NCBI RefSeq assembly: GCF_001500045.1
Contig: NZ_LQIX01000013.1
Location: 1-64,000 of the forward strand
DNA length: 64,000 bases
Direction: 5' to 3'
From: Mycobacterium sp. GA-1199
Lineage (GTDB): Bacteria; Actinomycetota; Actinomycetes; Mycobacteriales; Mycobacteriaceae
Shown here: positions 31,439 to 40,543 of the stretch, one piece after another
Numbering within the stretch: the stretch's first letter is position 1
Layout of the letters: the number at the start of each line of letters is the position of its first letter
Notes under the pieces: model-generated
Seen by the model: the letters and a program-made list of their open reading frames with translations, nothing else
The model's database searches: none
Told to the model about the DNA's origin: nothing
Position numbers and translations under genes: made by a program

Positions 31439-31481
31439 CACCTCGTTCGTTCACCCATCGATCAAGCCCTGGAGGTTGAGG

Positions 31482-32624
31482 ATGTCAGAACCCATGCGGG
31501 CCGACGGCGCCGCATCACGTCCGATACATGTATTGATGGTGTTGGATTCCTTCAGTTTCGGGGGCGCAGAGAACCTCGTCGCCGAACTGGGGACGCACGC
31601 CCCCGCCTCGATGAGGATCTCGGCCGCAAGCCTGGCTCCTCCCGTCGGTACCCGCACCGCGCTCTTCGGTCGCATCGCGGAAGCCGGGCTGGAGCCGACC
31701 TACCTCGGTGTGAATAAGTTGACCGATATCAGGGGCTTCGTCCACCTGGTGCGCACCTTGCGGCGGAGTTCCGCCGACATCGTGCACGCCCACCTCGGAT
31801 ACTCGGCGATCCTCGTGCCGCTTGCGGGCGCTCTGGCGCGCAAACCCGTCGTCGCCACCCTTCACCTCATCCCACAGAAGCACTCCAAACGACGGGAGTG
31901 GCTCAAGGAGCGGCTGTCGGTGCGGATCCCGGGTCGACTGGGCCGGCTGATATTGGTGTCACAGCACGCATTCGACGAGTACGCCAAGCTGCACGGCCCC
32001 GCCCGGCACACTTGGCGAATGATCCCGAACGGTGTGGACACCGATCGCTTCAGCGCTGAGCGCTCCGGTGCCCATACCGATGCGCCCGTTTGGGCATGCG
32101 TGGCGGCGCTACGCCCAGACAAGAACCACGCCGATCTGCTGAGGGCATGGGCCGAAGTGGTGGTCGCACATCCCGGCGCGCGCCTACTGGTAGTCGGCGA
32201 CGGCCCTGCCCGCCCGGACATCGAACGCGCGCTTTCCGAACTGGGCCTGCAGGATTCGGTGAGTCTGCTGGGACGTCGCGAAGATGTCGCCGCCGTGCTC
32301 GCCACGGTCGACGGTGTGGTCTCCGCGTCGGTCGAGGAAGCGCTGCCCACCGCGCTACTCGAGGCCGCGGCCTGCGGGCTGCCGGTTGTGGCCGCGGACG
32401 CCGGGGGTACCCGTGAGATCGTCATCGACGACGTCACGGGCCGCCTCGTTCCGGTTCGCGATGTCCGCGCACTCGCCGAAGCATTGGTGAGCACCATCGG
32501 CGATCCGGTGCGCGCGGCTGAATACGGGAGCGCCGGGAGGGCCCTGATCGATGAGAAGTATTCACTGACCCGCTGGATCGAAAATCTGAACCGCCTGTAT
32601 GCAGAGGTGATCGGTGAGGCCTGA
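31482..32624 (+). CDS. GT4-family glycosyltransferase
   Basis: 380 residues from ATG 31482, chosen for GGAGG at 31471-31475; TTG 31476 is less likely. GT-B fold: N-terminal VLMVLDSFSFGGAENLVAELG, a linker, then WACVAALRPDKNHADLL, LLVVGDGPARPDIE and the catalytic E-x7-E in VEEALPTALLEAAACGLPVV (Glu near residues 286 and 294). It transfers a sugar from a nucleotide donor with retention of configuration. Substrate unknown. It overlaps the next glycosyltransferase gene by 11 bases. Confidence 0.9.
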   Translation: MSEPMRADGAASRPIHVLMVLDSFSFGGAENLVAELGTHAPASMRISAASLAPPVGTRTALFGRIAEAGLEPTYLGVNKLTDIRGFVHLVRTLRRSSADIVHAHLGYSAILVPLAGALARKPVVATLHLIPQKHSKRREWLKERLSVRIPGRLGRLILVSQHAFDEYAKLHGPARHTWRMIPNGVDTDRFSAERSGAHTDAPVWACVAALRPDKNHADLLRAWAEVVVAHPGARLLVVGDGPARPDIERALSELGLQDSVSLLGRREDVAAVLATVDGVVSASVEEALPTALLEAAACGLPVVAADAGGTREIVIDDVTGRLVPVRDVRALAEALVSTIGDPVRAAEYGSAGRALIDEKYSLTRWIENLNRLYAEVIGEA

Positions 32625-34959
32625 CCGCGTGGAAACGGCGATCACCGTCGCCCATGTCATCCACTCGCTTGGCGCCGGCGGCGCGGAAGCGGTGCTCGTC
32701 GAACTCGCACGGGTCGCGCCGGCTGCCGGGCTGCGGATGGTCGTGATCGGCCTGTCGGACGTCCACACATCCGAGGGTGTCGACAACCGGGTCGTCCCTC
32801 TGTTGCGGGCGCAAGGCGTGGCCGTCTTTGAGCTGCACTCGCCACGATACGACGCGTTGGCAGCGCTTCGCGTGGCACGGATCCTGCGTGCGGAGCGGGT
32901 CGACATCGTGCATACCCACCTCAAACATGCCGACGTGGTGGGCGGGCTCGCGGCGCGGTTGGCCGGTGTGCCTGCGGTCTCCACCCTGCACGTCATCGAC
33001 AAGGCCGCCTCACCCCGACACCGGGTGCGGGTCCGTGCGGCATTGAGCGCCCGGCGGCGGCTGGCGCGGACAGTCATCGCGCTTTCGCAGGCCCAATGCC
33101 GCTGGTACACCGAGATCGCCGGCGAGGACGTACCGATCACCGTGTTGCCCAACGGCGTGAACGAGCCCGAGGCAACGCGGGACCGGGCGACCGTTAGAAC
33201 GGAGCTGGGTGTTACGCCCGACGGCTTGCTGGCGCTGTGCGTCAGCCTCCTACGGCCCGAGAAGGGCCACTCCGATCTTCTCGAAGCCATGCGCACGGTC
33301 CCCGGCGACCTGCCTCTGACATTGGCACTGGCGGGTGACGGCCCTCTACTCGACCAAATCACCGCGACCGTTGAGTCGGAACCGTCTCTCCGCGAGCGGG
33401 TCCGCGTACTCGGATTCCGTACTGATGTCGACGACTTGATTGCGGCCTGCGACTTCGTCGTGCACCCCTCCCGGGAAGACGCATTACCTACCGCGCTCAT
33501 TTCGGCGCTGGCCGCGGCGCGACCGATCGTCGCGACCACGGCGGGAGGAATCACCGACATCGTCACCGACGACTGCGGGTTGCTCGTCGAACCCGGCGCA
33601 CCGGCCGCCCTTGCCGCGGCGATCACCGATATGGCGACGATCGTCGAAGAAGCCGGGCCCAGGCTGCAGCGCATCGCGGATGCGGCCCGGCAGCGGTACG
33701 AAACCATATTCAGCGCACAGGTTTGGGCAGCCAAGTTGCAGAACCTGTACCACCAGATCATTCGGGGCGATGACGCAGCGAACCGTCGGCGCGTCGCGCT
33801 GGTGCAGTTCCAGCCTTCCGGCGGACTGTTTCATTTCGCGCTACAGCTCGGTGAGGGACTGGCCCGAGCCGGCGAAGAGGTCGACGTCATCACCGGACCC
33901 ACACCGGAATTCGCGTCGCGAGTGCCTGGCTGCCGGGTCCGCAGCATTCTGCCCACATGGCATCCGAACGCCGGCGAGAACGTACCGGAATGGTGGCGCC
34001 GCACCCGGCGTGGGGTGCGGGGTGTTCAGCACACAATGGCCTGGGCCGTGCTGTTCGGTTATCTGCTTGCCAAGCGACCCGATGTGATCGTGTGGTCGTA
34101 CTGGCAATTCCCGCTCGACGGCGTTGGCGTGCAGACCATCCGGCGTGTCCTTCCTCGAGCCGTCCTGGCACTTGTCTCGCATGAACCGCGACCGCTGGTG
34201 CGGCGTCGGGAGCTAGAGGGGATGTATCACACCGCATCGGTGACCCGAAGCGCACTCACCGGGGCGTACGCCGACCTGGACGTGGCCTTCGTGCTGGGCG
34301 AGACCGCAAGCCGGGCATTGCTTCAGACGTGGCCGGTCAGCGCTCCGGTGCATATCATCCCGCATGGCGACGAAGGACTGCTCGCCGCATCGGTCCCGCC
34401 TGCCGACACCACGAAGCCGGTGGCCCTGGCGTTCGGGGTCATCACACGCTACAAGGGAACCGATACGCTGTGTGACTCTTGGCCGTTGGTGTTGCGAACC
34501 CTGCCCGAAGCAGAGCTTGTCATCGCTGGTGCGGCCGACACCGACATCGACAAACACGAACTGCGGGCGAGGGTTTCGCGCCTCGAGCGGGTACGACTGG
34601 ACCTCGGCTATGTGCCGACCCCCGACGTGGCGTCCTACTTCGCAGTGGCCCGCTGTGTGGTGTTGCCCTACAAGCGCAGCAGTCAGTCCGGTGTGGCACA
34701 TCTGGCGCACACCTTTGCTCGGCCGGTGGTGGCTTCGCGCGTCGGTGACATCCCGTCCGCGGTTGACGACGGTGTTTCCGGATTGCTGGTGCCTCCGGAG
34801 GATCCAGAGGCGCTGGCCGACGCTCTGGTCCGCCTGCTCTCCGATCCCGCGGAGGCGAGGCGGATGGGGGATGCGGGGGCGGAGGCGCTTTCGACGCGAG
34901 CGTCCTGGGACGAAGTCGCCGCCCGTTTCCTAGAGGCGCTGCCTGACCGCCGACGGTGA
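32614..34959 (+). CDS. Two-domain fusion of GT4-type glycosyltransferases
   Basis: 781 residues with two GT-B units, joined near residue 389 (RGDDAANRRRVALVQFQPSGG begins unit two). Unit one has HVIHSLGAGGAEAVLVEL, SLLRPEKGHSDLLEAM and LAGDGPLLDQI, but the E-x7-E position reads D-x7-S (EDALPTALIS, Asp289 and Ser297). Unit two has FGVITRYKGTDTL and LPYKRSSQSGVAHLAHTFARPVVASRVGDI, a variant seen in GT4 enzymes that lack the usual second Glu. Two successive sugar additions by one protein are plausible; a degenerate first unit is the alternative. GTG 32614 overlaps the upstream gene. Confidence 0.85.
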   Translation: MRPDRVETAITVAHVIHSLGAGGAEAVLVELARVAPAAGLRMVVIGLSDVHTSEGVDNRVVPLLRAQGVAVFELHSPRYDALAALRVARILRAERVDIVHTHLKHADVVGGLAARLAGVPAVSTLHVIDKAASPRHRVRVRAALSARRRLARTVIALSQAQCRWYTEIAGEDVPITVLPNGVNEPEATRDRATVRTELGVTPDGLLALCVSLLRPEKGHSDLLEAMRTVPGDLPLTLALAGDGPLLDQITATVESEPSLRERVRVLGFRTDVDDLIAACDFVVHPSREDALPTALISALAAARPIVATTAGGITDIVTDDCGLLVEPGAPAALAAAITDMATIVEEAGPRLQRIADAARQRYETIFSAQVWAAKLQNLYHQIIRGDDAANRRRVALVQFQPSGGLFHFALQLGEGLARAGEEVDVITGPTPEFASRVPGCRVRSILPTWHPNAGENVPEWWRRTRRGVRGVQHTMAWAVLFGYLLAKRPDVIVWSYWQFPLDGVGVQTIRRVLPRAVLALVSHEPRPLVRRRELEGMYHTASVTRSALTGAYADLDVAFVLGETASRALLQTWPVSAPVHIIPHGDEGLLAASVPPADTTKPVALAFGVITRYKGTDTLCDSWPLVLRTLPEAELVIAGAADTDIDKHELRARVSRLERVRLDLGYVPTPDVASYFAVARCVVLPYKRSSQSGVAHLAHTFARPVVASRVGDIPSAVDDGVSGLLVPPEDPEALADALVRLLSDPAEARRMGDAGAEALSTRASWDEVAARFLEALPDRRR

Positions 34960-34977
34960 CGCTACGTCGACGTCACC
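34955..34977. terminator. Short inverted repeat between convergent glycosyltransferase genes
   Basis: GGTGACG (34955-34961) and CGTCACC (34971-34977) flank a nine-base loop exactly at the two facing stop codons. It could act as a weak bidirectional terminator; there is no T-run. Confidence 0.35.
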
Positions 34978-36232
34978 CCAGACCGAACACCGTGTCGTAT
35001 CGAGCGAAGACCGCTCGGCGGGAGTAGGTGTTGTCGAAGTGCTCCCGCGCCGCCGCTGACAGATCGGCGTTATAGGCAGTACCCGTTGTCTCGAGCATGA
35101 GCTGCGCAAAATCGGCTACCGAATCACTCACTAGGACACCATGATCGGCGCCTGTCGCCACACCCTCGGCGCCGATTGACGTTGAAACCACCGGTATGCC
35201 CGCACCGAGCGCCTCGATGACCTTCAGCTTGACGCCCGAACCGAATCGAAGTGGATTCACCAGCGCAGCGCTGCGCGAAAGGATGCTCGCCAACTCCGGC
35301 ACATAGCCTTCGAGGGTCACGCTGTGCCGGTACTGCACTGCCAGCGGAGTCAGATTCGGGAGAGGGTCGCGGCCGATAACGGTCAACCTGGCGTCGGGCC
35401 GCTGCTTGAGCACGAGCGGCCATATCGCGGTGAGGAAGTGTCTGAGACCGTCGTCATTGTGCGTCAGCGAGAGCTGCCCCAGGAAAACGAAGCCCGGTGC
35501 GCCCCGATATTTGCGCACCGGCGACGGGCGATCGCTCAGCAGCGGCGGTATCCCGTGGATGCGAGTGTCGTCGACGCCAGCGCGTGTGCGGAGCAGCGCC
35601 GCCTCCTGCTCGCTGATCAACAGCGTGGTGTCGAAGCGGTGGGCGACCCTGTCCTCGCTTCGTCGCACGAGTCGCTGTTCCAGGCGAAGCAGCGCACGCT
35701 GGCTGAGCTGCCACGAAGTTAAAGGGCGCAGTCCCCTTGGTACGTGAACCCCGAAATTTCCGATCGCTTGGAGTTTGACGTCGGGATACCGTGCGGCCGC
35801 TTCAAGCATCCCGCGGTACCGCTCTGAGAACAGGTCGTCGAGATAGCAGACCGCACGACCGTTCGTGTCGGACGCGTGTTGCGCCATCCGGACAGTGTCG
35901 TAAATCTCGAGGTCCGGCTTGATGTCCCGCAGAGTGCGGTGGATGGCACCGCGAAGCCGCGGGGTGTTCAAGAGGGACTCCTGCATACTGGACCGCCCAG
36001 TGAGCGTCCGTGTCATCAGGGTGGCGATCGCCGCGCGGCCACGCGGCTTTTCCAGTCGGCGAAGCACCGCCGGAAAGTGACCATGGAACTCACCGCCGAC
36101 CATCATGTAGTACACGTTGTTCGCGCCGACCCGATCCGTCAGATAGTCCACGAATCCGGCTAGAACGATCTTCTTGCCGGCATCGGTGGGGTACGGATTC
36201 ACCGGGCTGATCAATGCGACAGACGCGGGCAT
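34973..36232 (-). CDS. GT4-family glycosyltransferase (minus strand)
   Basis: 419 residues from ATG 36232, with GGAGCG just upstream; the frame stays open to 36304. N-terminal VALISPVNPYPTDAGKKIVLAGFVDYL, middle FVFLGQLSLTHNDDGLRHFL, and the C-terminal RFGSGVKLKVIEALGAGIPVVSTSIGAEG, which holds the Lys and Glu used for donor phosphate and ribose binding in this GT4 branch. It belongs to the polysaccharide locus but is transcribed against the other two GT genes. The 174 bases upstream, up to the EEP gene stop, hold no other gene I can support; a TATTGT hexamer there may be part of a promoter. Confidence 0.85.
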   Translation of the reverse strand: MPASVALISPVNPYPTDAGKKIVLAGFVDYLTDRVGANNVYYMMVGGEFHGHFPAVLRRLEKPRGRAAIATLMTRTLTGRSSMQESLLNTPRLRGAIHRTLRDIKPDLEIYDTVRMAQHASDTNGRAVCYLDDLFSERYRGMLEAAARYPDVKLQAIGNFGVHVPRGLRPLTSWQLSQRALLRLEQRLVRRSEDRVAHRFDTTLLISEQEAALLRTRAGVDDTRIHGIPPLLSDRPSPVRKYRGAPGFVFLGQLSLTHNDDGLRHFLTAIWPLVLKQRPDARLTVIGRDPLPNLTPLAVQYRHSVTLEGYVPELASILSRSAALVNPLRFGSGVKLKVIEALGAGIPVVSTSIGAEGVATGADHGVLVSDSVADFAQLMLETTGTAYNADLSAAAREHFDNTYSRRAVFARYDTVFGLG

Positions 36233-36406
36233 GACGCTCCGATGCTCTCGAGAGATTCTCTCAGGTAATGACTCTGCCTTACCCAGTAGACGCTCAGCGC
36301 ACAATAGCCGAACAGTAACCGGCTCTGACCTGAGCTCGGTACCGGCCTCAGATTCGCGCCGACGCGACCGCTGACGCTGCCTCTCTCAACTACGTTGGAG
36401 AAACGT

Positions 36407-37387
36407 CTAGACCGGATAGCTCGCGGTCGGATCCGCGGGAATGTCGACGACGGCGGCGAGCCCGCGGTGATCGGACCCGCGCACCTCCACGGTGTACGCC
36501 GACGAGGCCGCGCAATTGCGCAGCAGGACATGGTCGATGCCGACCACCGACGGTAGCCAACGCCTGCTCGGGTAACTGCGGGTCAGGCCCGCCCCGGCCT
36601 GTTCGGCCGCGTCGCGGTAACCCTCGTCCAGCAGCTGACGGAAGGGTTTCATGTCGTAGGTCGCGTTGAGGTCGCCCGCCACGATGACCGCACCGGAGCC
36701 GGCGCTGTGGGCCAACGCCCGCAGCGTCTCGGGGAGCCGCGCAATGTCGTCGGCGAAACTGCGTAACGGCTGGACCAACGGTGCGGCCAGATGCACGGCG
36801 AGCACGCTGACGTCGAATCTGACCCCCGGCACGCGTATCCGGGTGTTCAGCATCGGCATCCGGTAGCCGGCGACGGCGCCCGACGTCACGATCGGATGTC
36901 GGCTCCACACCCCGATCCCGTCGGCCAACGGGCGCGGGTCGATCACCCGGTGGCCGAACACCGTGTCAAGTCCGGCGGCCGACATGGCCTCGGCCGCTTG
37001 TGGAGTCATCTCCTGGACGACGAGGACGTCGGCCGCTGAGGCCGCCAACGCTACCACCGCGCGCGGCTCCGCGCCTCCCATTCCGAGATTTGCAGTGAGC
37101 ACCCGCAGCGCGACCGTGGGCACACCGGTCTCCTCGGGACCGAGGTAGCGCGGGGCGAGAACCGCGAGCATCACCACACACAGCGCCGCGGCCACGATAG
37201 TCGCCGCCCACCGCCGCGCCACCGCGAACAGCACCATCGACGCGATCGCCGTGATCGTCAGATACGGCGACGCCGCCGCGAGCACCAGCACGACCTCGTT
37301 GTCGACCGGCAGATAGCGAGACACCAGCCCTGCGAATGCCAACACGAATGCCAGCGCACCGACGATCGTCGCCGGTACTCGAATCAT
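36407..37387 (-). CDS. Membrane-anchored endonuclease/exonuclease/phosphatase (EEP) family protein
   Basis: 326 residues. Three hydrophobic helices at the N-terminus (about 5-22, 30-55, 60-80), then an EEP domain with all landmarks: LTANLGMGG, VVQEM (metal Glu), LAVHLAAP, VAGDLNATYDM (Asp/Asn), GIDHVLL and GSDHRGL (catalytic His). Family members cleave phosphodiesters or phosphomonoesters in DNA, phosphoinositides or lipids. The membrane anchor places the active domain outside or at the membrane, so a lipid or polymer-linked phosphate is more likely than DNA. Boundary gene between the polysaccharide locus and fgd1. Confidence 0.85.
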   Translation of the reverse strand: MIRVPATIVGALAFVLAFAGLVSRYLPVDNEVVLVLAAASPYLTITAIASMVLFAVARRWAATIVAAALCVVMLAVLAPRYLGPEETGVPTVALRVLTANLGMGGAEPRAVVALAASAADVLVVQEMTPQAAEAMSAAGLDTVFGHRVIDPRPLADGIGVWSRHPIVTSGAVAGYRMPMLNTRIRVPGVRFDVSVLAVHLAAPLVQPLRSFADDIARLPETLRALAHSAGSGAVIVAGDLNATYDMKPFRQLLDEGYRDAAEQAGAGLTRSYPSRRWLPSVVGIDHVLLRNCAASSAYTVEVRGSDHRGLAAVVDIPADPTASYPV

Positions 37388-37414
37388 GTTGTGTCGAAGT
37401 GATTATCGACAGAG

Positions 37415-38437
37415 TCAGCCGAGGCGGCGCAGACGCGGCTCGAGGTCGCGCTGGAACAGTTCGAGGAACCGGCGCTGATCGTGACCCGGGGCGTGGAACA
37501 CCAGGTGGTTGAGACCCCAGTCGACGTAGTCCTTCACCTTCTCGACGGCTTCATCCGGATCCGACGCCACGATCCAACGCTTGGCGACCTGCTCGATGGG
37601 CAGCTCGTCGGCGGCCTTCTCCATCTCGATCGGATCGTCGATGGAGTGCTTCTGTTCGGCGGTCAACGACAGCGGCGCCCAGAACCTGGTGTTCTCCAAC
37701 GCCAACTCGGGATCGGTGTCGTAGGAGATCTTGATCTCGATCATCCGGTCGATGCTGTCGGGGTCGCGCCCGGCGGCCTCCGCGCCCTCACGCACCGCAG
37801 GAATGAGCTTGTCCTTGTAGAGTTCCTCGCCCTTGCCGCTGGTGCAGATGAAGCCGTCACCGGCACGGCCGGCGTACTTGGCCACAACCGGCCCGCCCGC
37901 GGCGATGTACACCGGGACACCGCCCTCGGGCACGTCGTAGATCGAGGCGCCCTTCGTGCGGTAGTACTCGCCGTCGAAGTCGACCCGGTCGCCCAGCCAC
38001 AACTCGCGCATCAGCTTGACCGACTCCCGCAGCCGAGCGAAGCGCTCCTTGAACTCGGGCCAGTCGCCCTCGTAACCGGTGGCGATCTCGTTGAGCGCCT
38101 CCCCGGTGCCCACGCCGAGGAAGATCCGGTCCGGATACAGGCAGCTCATGGTGGCGAACGCCTGTGCGATCACCGCGGGGTTGTACCGGAACGTCGGTGT
38201 CAGCACCGATGTCCCGAGGAGGAGGTTCTTGGTGCGCTCGCCCACCGCGGTGATCCACGCCAGCGAGAACGGCGCGTGGCCACCCTCATGGCGCCACGGC
38301 TGGAAGTGATCGCTGACGGTCGCGCTGTCCATGCCGTGCTCTTCGGCCGCCACGGCCAGCTCGACCAGTTCCCGCGGCGCGAACTGCTCCGCCGACGCCT
38401 TGTAGCCCAGTTTCAATCCAGGTTTGAGTTCAGCCAC
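37415..38437 (-). CDS. fgd1: F420-dependent glucose-6-phosphate dehydrogenase
   Basis: 340 residues. It oxidises glucose 6-phosphate to 6-phosphogluconolactone and reduces coenzyme F420, the cell's source of F420H2. [18 protein letters not shown] contains the Asp, catalytic His and Trp (D43, H44, W48 here), and [10 protein letters not shown] the Glu that protonates F420 (E113). Numbers run four higher than in M. tuberculosis because of an extra PGLK-like insertion near residue 6. Start GTG 38437 is close to a TAGAAA hexamer. It is divergent from the beta-lactamase-fold gene, with 34 bases between, as for Rv0407/Rv0406c. Confidence 0.97.
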   Translation of the reverse strand: MAELKPGLKLGYKASAEQFAPRELVELAVAAEEHGMDSATVSDHFQPWRHEGGHAPFSLAWITAVGERTKNLLLGTSVLTPTFRYNPAVIAQAFATMSCLYPDRIFLGVGTGEALNEIATGYEGDWPEFKERFARLRESVKLMRELWLGDRVDFDGEYYRTKGASIYDVPEGGVPVYIAAGGPVVAKYAGRAGDGFICTSGKGEELYKDKLIPAVREGAEAAGRDPDSIDRMIEIKISYDTDPELALENTRFWAPLSLTAEQKHSIDDPIEMEKAADELPIEQVAKRWIVASDPDEAVEKVKDYVDWGLNHLVFHAPGHDQRRFLELFQRDLEPRLRRLG

Positions 38438-38459
38438 GACTCGTTTCTACTCCCTTGCC

Positions 38460-38465
38460 TAGACT
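38460..38465 (+). promoter_or_regulatory. Predicted -10 (TAGACT) of the metallo-beta-lactamase-fold gene
   Basis: TAGACT, six bases, ATG 38472. With only 34 bases between the two divergent starts, both genes are likely to be leaderless or nearly so. Confidence 0.4.
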
Positions 38466-38471
38466 CGCGAC

Positions 38472-39209
38472 ATGGCAGCACGCTTGAGCGCCATCTCCGA
38501 CGCCGTCCATTTCGCGTTCACCGACCTCGTCAACTGGACGCTCGTAACCGACGGCACGGGCGTCATGTTGATCGACGCGGGGTTTCCCGGCAGCCGCGAC
38601 GACGTACTCGCATCGCTGCGCGAGCTCGGCTTCGGGGTCGAGGATCTGCGCGCAATCCTATTGACCCACGCCCACATCGACCACTTCGGCTCGGCGATCT
38701 GGTTCGCCACGACCTACGGCATCCCGGTCTACTGCCACGCCGCCGAAGTGGGTCACGCCAAGCGGGAGTACCTCGAACAAGCCTCTCCGGCCGACATCGC
38801 CAAGCACATCTGGCGGCCGCGCTATCTCACGTGGTCGGTGGCGATCACCCGCAAGGGCGCCATGGTGCGTGACGGCATACCCACCGCGCAGGCCCTGACC
38901 GAGCAGGTGGCGGCAACCCTGCCCGGCAAGCCGATGGCCATCCCGACGCCGGGTCACACCGGCGGACACTGTTCGTTTCTGGTCGACGGCGTGCTGGTGA
39001 GCGGCGATGCGCTGGTCACCGGGCACCCGCTGTCGACACGCGGAGGGCCGCAGCTTCTGCCGGGGCTCTTCAATCACGACCAGGACGGCTGCGTGCGCAG
39101 CCTGTCCGCGCTCGGCCTACTGGATGCCGAGGTGCTGCTGCCCGGGCACGGCCCGGTATGGCGCGGGTCGATTCGCGACGCGGCCGACCGGGCCGCCGCA
39201 AAAAGCTGA
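38472..39209 (+). CDS. Metallo-beta-lactamase-fold hydrolase (Rv0406c-like)
   Basis: 245 residues. The metal site is complete: LTHAHIDHFGS (HxHxDH), PGHTGGHC (third His), SGDAL (bridging Asp) and LLPGHGPVW (last His). The fold covers glyoxalase II-like thioesterases, lactonases and others. Placed divergently from fgd1 as in M. tuberculosis, where Rv0406c occupies this position, a link to sugar-lactone or thioester chemistry is conceivable but unproven. Confidence 0.9.
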   Translation: MAARLSAISDAVHFAFTDLVNWTLVTDGTGVMLIDAGFPGSRDDVLASLRELGFGVEDLRAILLTHAHIDHFGSAIWFATTYGIPVYCHAAEVGHAKREYLEQASPADIAKHIWRPRYLTWSVAITRKGAMVRDGIPTAQALTEQVAATLPGKPMAIPTPGHTGGHCSFLVDGVLVSGDALVTGHPLSTRGGPQLLPGLFNHDQDGCVRSLSALGLLDAEVLLPGHGPVWRGSIRDAADRAAAKS

Positions 39210-39294
39210 ACAACTCGGTCGAACCATTCGGCGTCGGCAGTCGTCGTTGTCCTCAGAGCCACCCGACCGCCCAGTGATGAGAAAGCGCGTTTGG

Positions 39295-39313
39295 TGGTTC
39301 ACCAGATGAACCA
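39295..39313. promoter_or_regulatory. Operator-like inverted repeat upstream of the flavoprotein gene
   Basis: TGGTTCA (39295-39301), five bases, TGAACCA (39307-39313): a perfect 7-base inverted repeat, 55 bases before ATG 39369. Size and symmetry fit a GntR- or TetR-type binding site. The regulator is not known. Confidence 0.4.
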
Positions 39314-39368
39314 GTTGGCGAACCGCCGCCCCCGGTGGTTCTCGATATTTCTGATCAGCGAGGCCCTG

Positions 39369-40523
39369 ATGACCTACACCCATGCCGCAGTGCTGCCCAC
39401 CAACGGGACGGAGCACCTGCAAGCGACCGCGACACGCATCGCCGACACGGCCGCGAGCATGGCCGCCGTCATCGACCGCCACCGGCGACTACCCAACCCG
39501 GTGCTCACCGAACTCGCCGTGTCCGGATTGCTGCGCGCGGGCGCACCGATCGAGACCGACGGGCTCGAACTCGACCCCGGCACGTCGCTGCGGTGCGCGG
39601 AAACGATCGCTCGCGGCAATGCGTCGGTCGGATGGTGCGTGTCGATCGCGACCGCAAGCAGCCTCTTGCAGGCATATATGCCCGAGAGCAGCCGAACCAC
39701 ATTCTTCGGCAACGGAATCGGCGTCGCCGCCGGTGTCTGGGCACCGCGAGGCAGGGCACGCCGCGTGCCCGGAGGGATCCAAGTAACCGGCCGGTGGCAG
39801 TTCTGCAGCGGAGTCAACCACTCCGGCATGTTCTTCGGTGGATGCATCGTCGATGAGGGTCCCGAGCACTCGGTGGTGGCCATCCCCGTCGCGGATCTCG
39901 AGATCATCGATACCTGGCACACTCTGGGCTTGCGCGGAACCGGCAGCGACGACGTCGTTGCCACCGATGTGTTCGTGCCCCACGACCGGGTGATTTCCCT
40001 GACCGAAGGGCCGCTGATCAACCGTGCGCTGTACCGCTTCCCGATCTTCGGGTACTTCGCGTGCAGTATCGCCGCGGCGGCGCTGGGCAACGCGCGCGCA
40101 GCGATCGACGGCTTCATCGGTTTGGCGGCTACGAAGAAGGCCGGCGGATCGTCACGCACACTCGCCGAGCGCCAGACCGTACAGGGTGCCGTCGCCGCCG
40201 TGGAGGCGTCCGTGCGGTCGGCCCGCGCACTGTTCTATCAGGCGATCGAGAACGCTTGGGCGGCAAGTCAAGCCGATGCGCTCACGGCCGATGATCGGGT
40301 TCAGCTCCGGCTTGCAGCCACCCACAGCGTCCGGACAGCCACCGATGTCGTGCGTACGGTATACGACCTGGCGGGGGCCAGCGCGATCTACGACGACGCT
40401 CCCCTACAACGACAGCTGCGTGATGCGTTCACCGCCTCGGCGCATTTCCAGGTCAGTGATACGTCCTTCGAGTCGACCGGTCGTATCCTGGTGCACCGCC
40501 CGGCCAACGTCGCGAGGATGTGA
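39369..40523 (+). CDS. Acyl-CoA-dehydrogenase-like flavoprotein (possible FMN/FAD-dependent monooxygenase oxygenase component)
   Basis: 384 residues from ATG 39369 (MTYTHAAVL); the frame is open to 39291 but that part would cover an operator-like palindrome. Middle-domain features: GNASVGWCVSIATASSL, IQVTGRWQFCSGVNHSGMFFGG and GLRGTGSDDVVATDVFVPHDRV, and a C-terminal four-helix bundle. The catalytic Glu of true acyl-CoA dehydrogenases is not evident, and the pattern is nearer to the HsaA/HpaH-like group that hydroxylates substrates with reduced flavin from a partner reductase. No reductase lies beside it. Substrate unknown. Confidence 0.75.
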   Translation: MTYTHAAVLPTNGTEHLQATATRIADTAASMAAVIDRHRRLPNPVLTELAVSGLLRAGAPIETDGLELDPGTSLRCAETIARGNASVGWCVSIATASSLLQAYMPESSRTTFFGNGIGVAAGVWAPRGRARRVPGGIQVTGRWQFCSGVNHSGMFFGGCIVDEGPEHSVVAIPVADLEIIDTWHTLGLRGTGSDDVVATDVFVPHDRVISLTEGPLINRALYRFPIFGYFACSIAAAALGNARAAIDGFIGLAATKKAGGSSRTLAERQTVQGAVAAVEASVRSARALFYQAIENAWAASQADALTADDRVQLRLAATHSVRTATDVVRTVYDLAGASAIYDDAPLQRQLRDAFTASAHFQVSDTSFESTGRILVHRPANVARM

Positions 40524-40543
40524 GCAGGCGATCGAGGTGCACC

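Noticed and set aside
21972..37387. Phage or transposon origin of the polysaccharide locus
   Set aside because: No integrase, transposase, tRNA-end duplication or terminal repeat was found at either boundary, so the route of insertion is undetermined.
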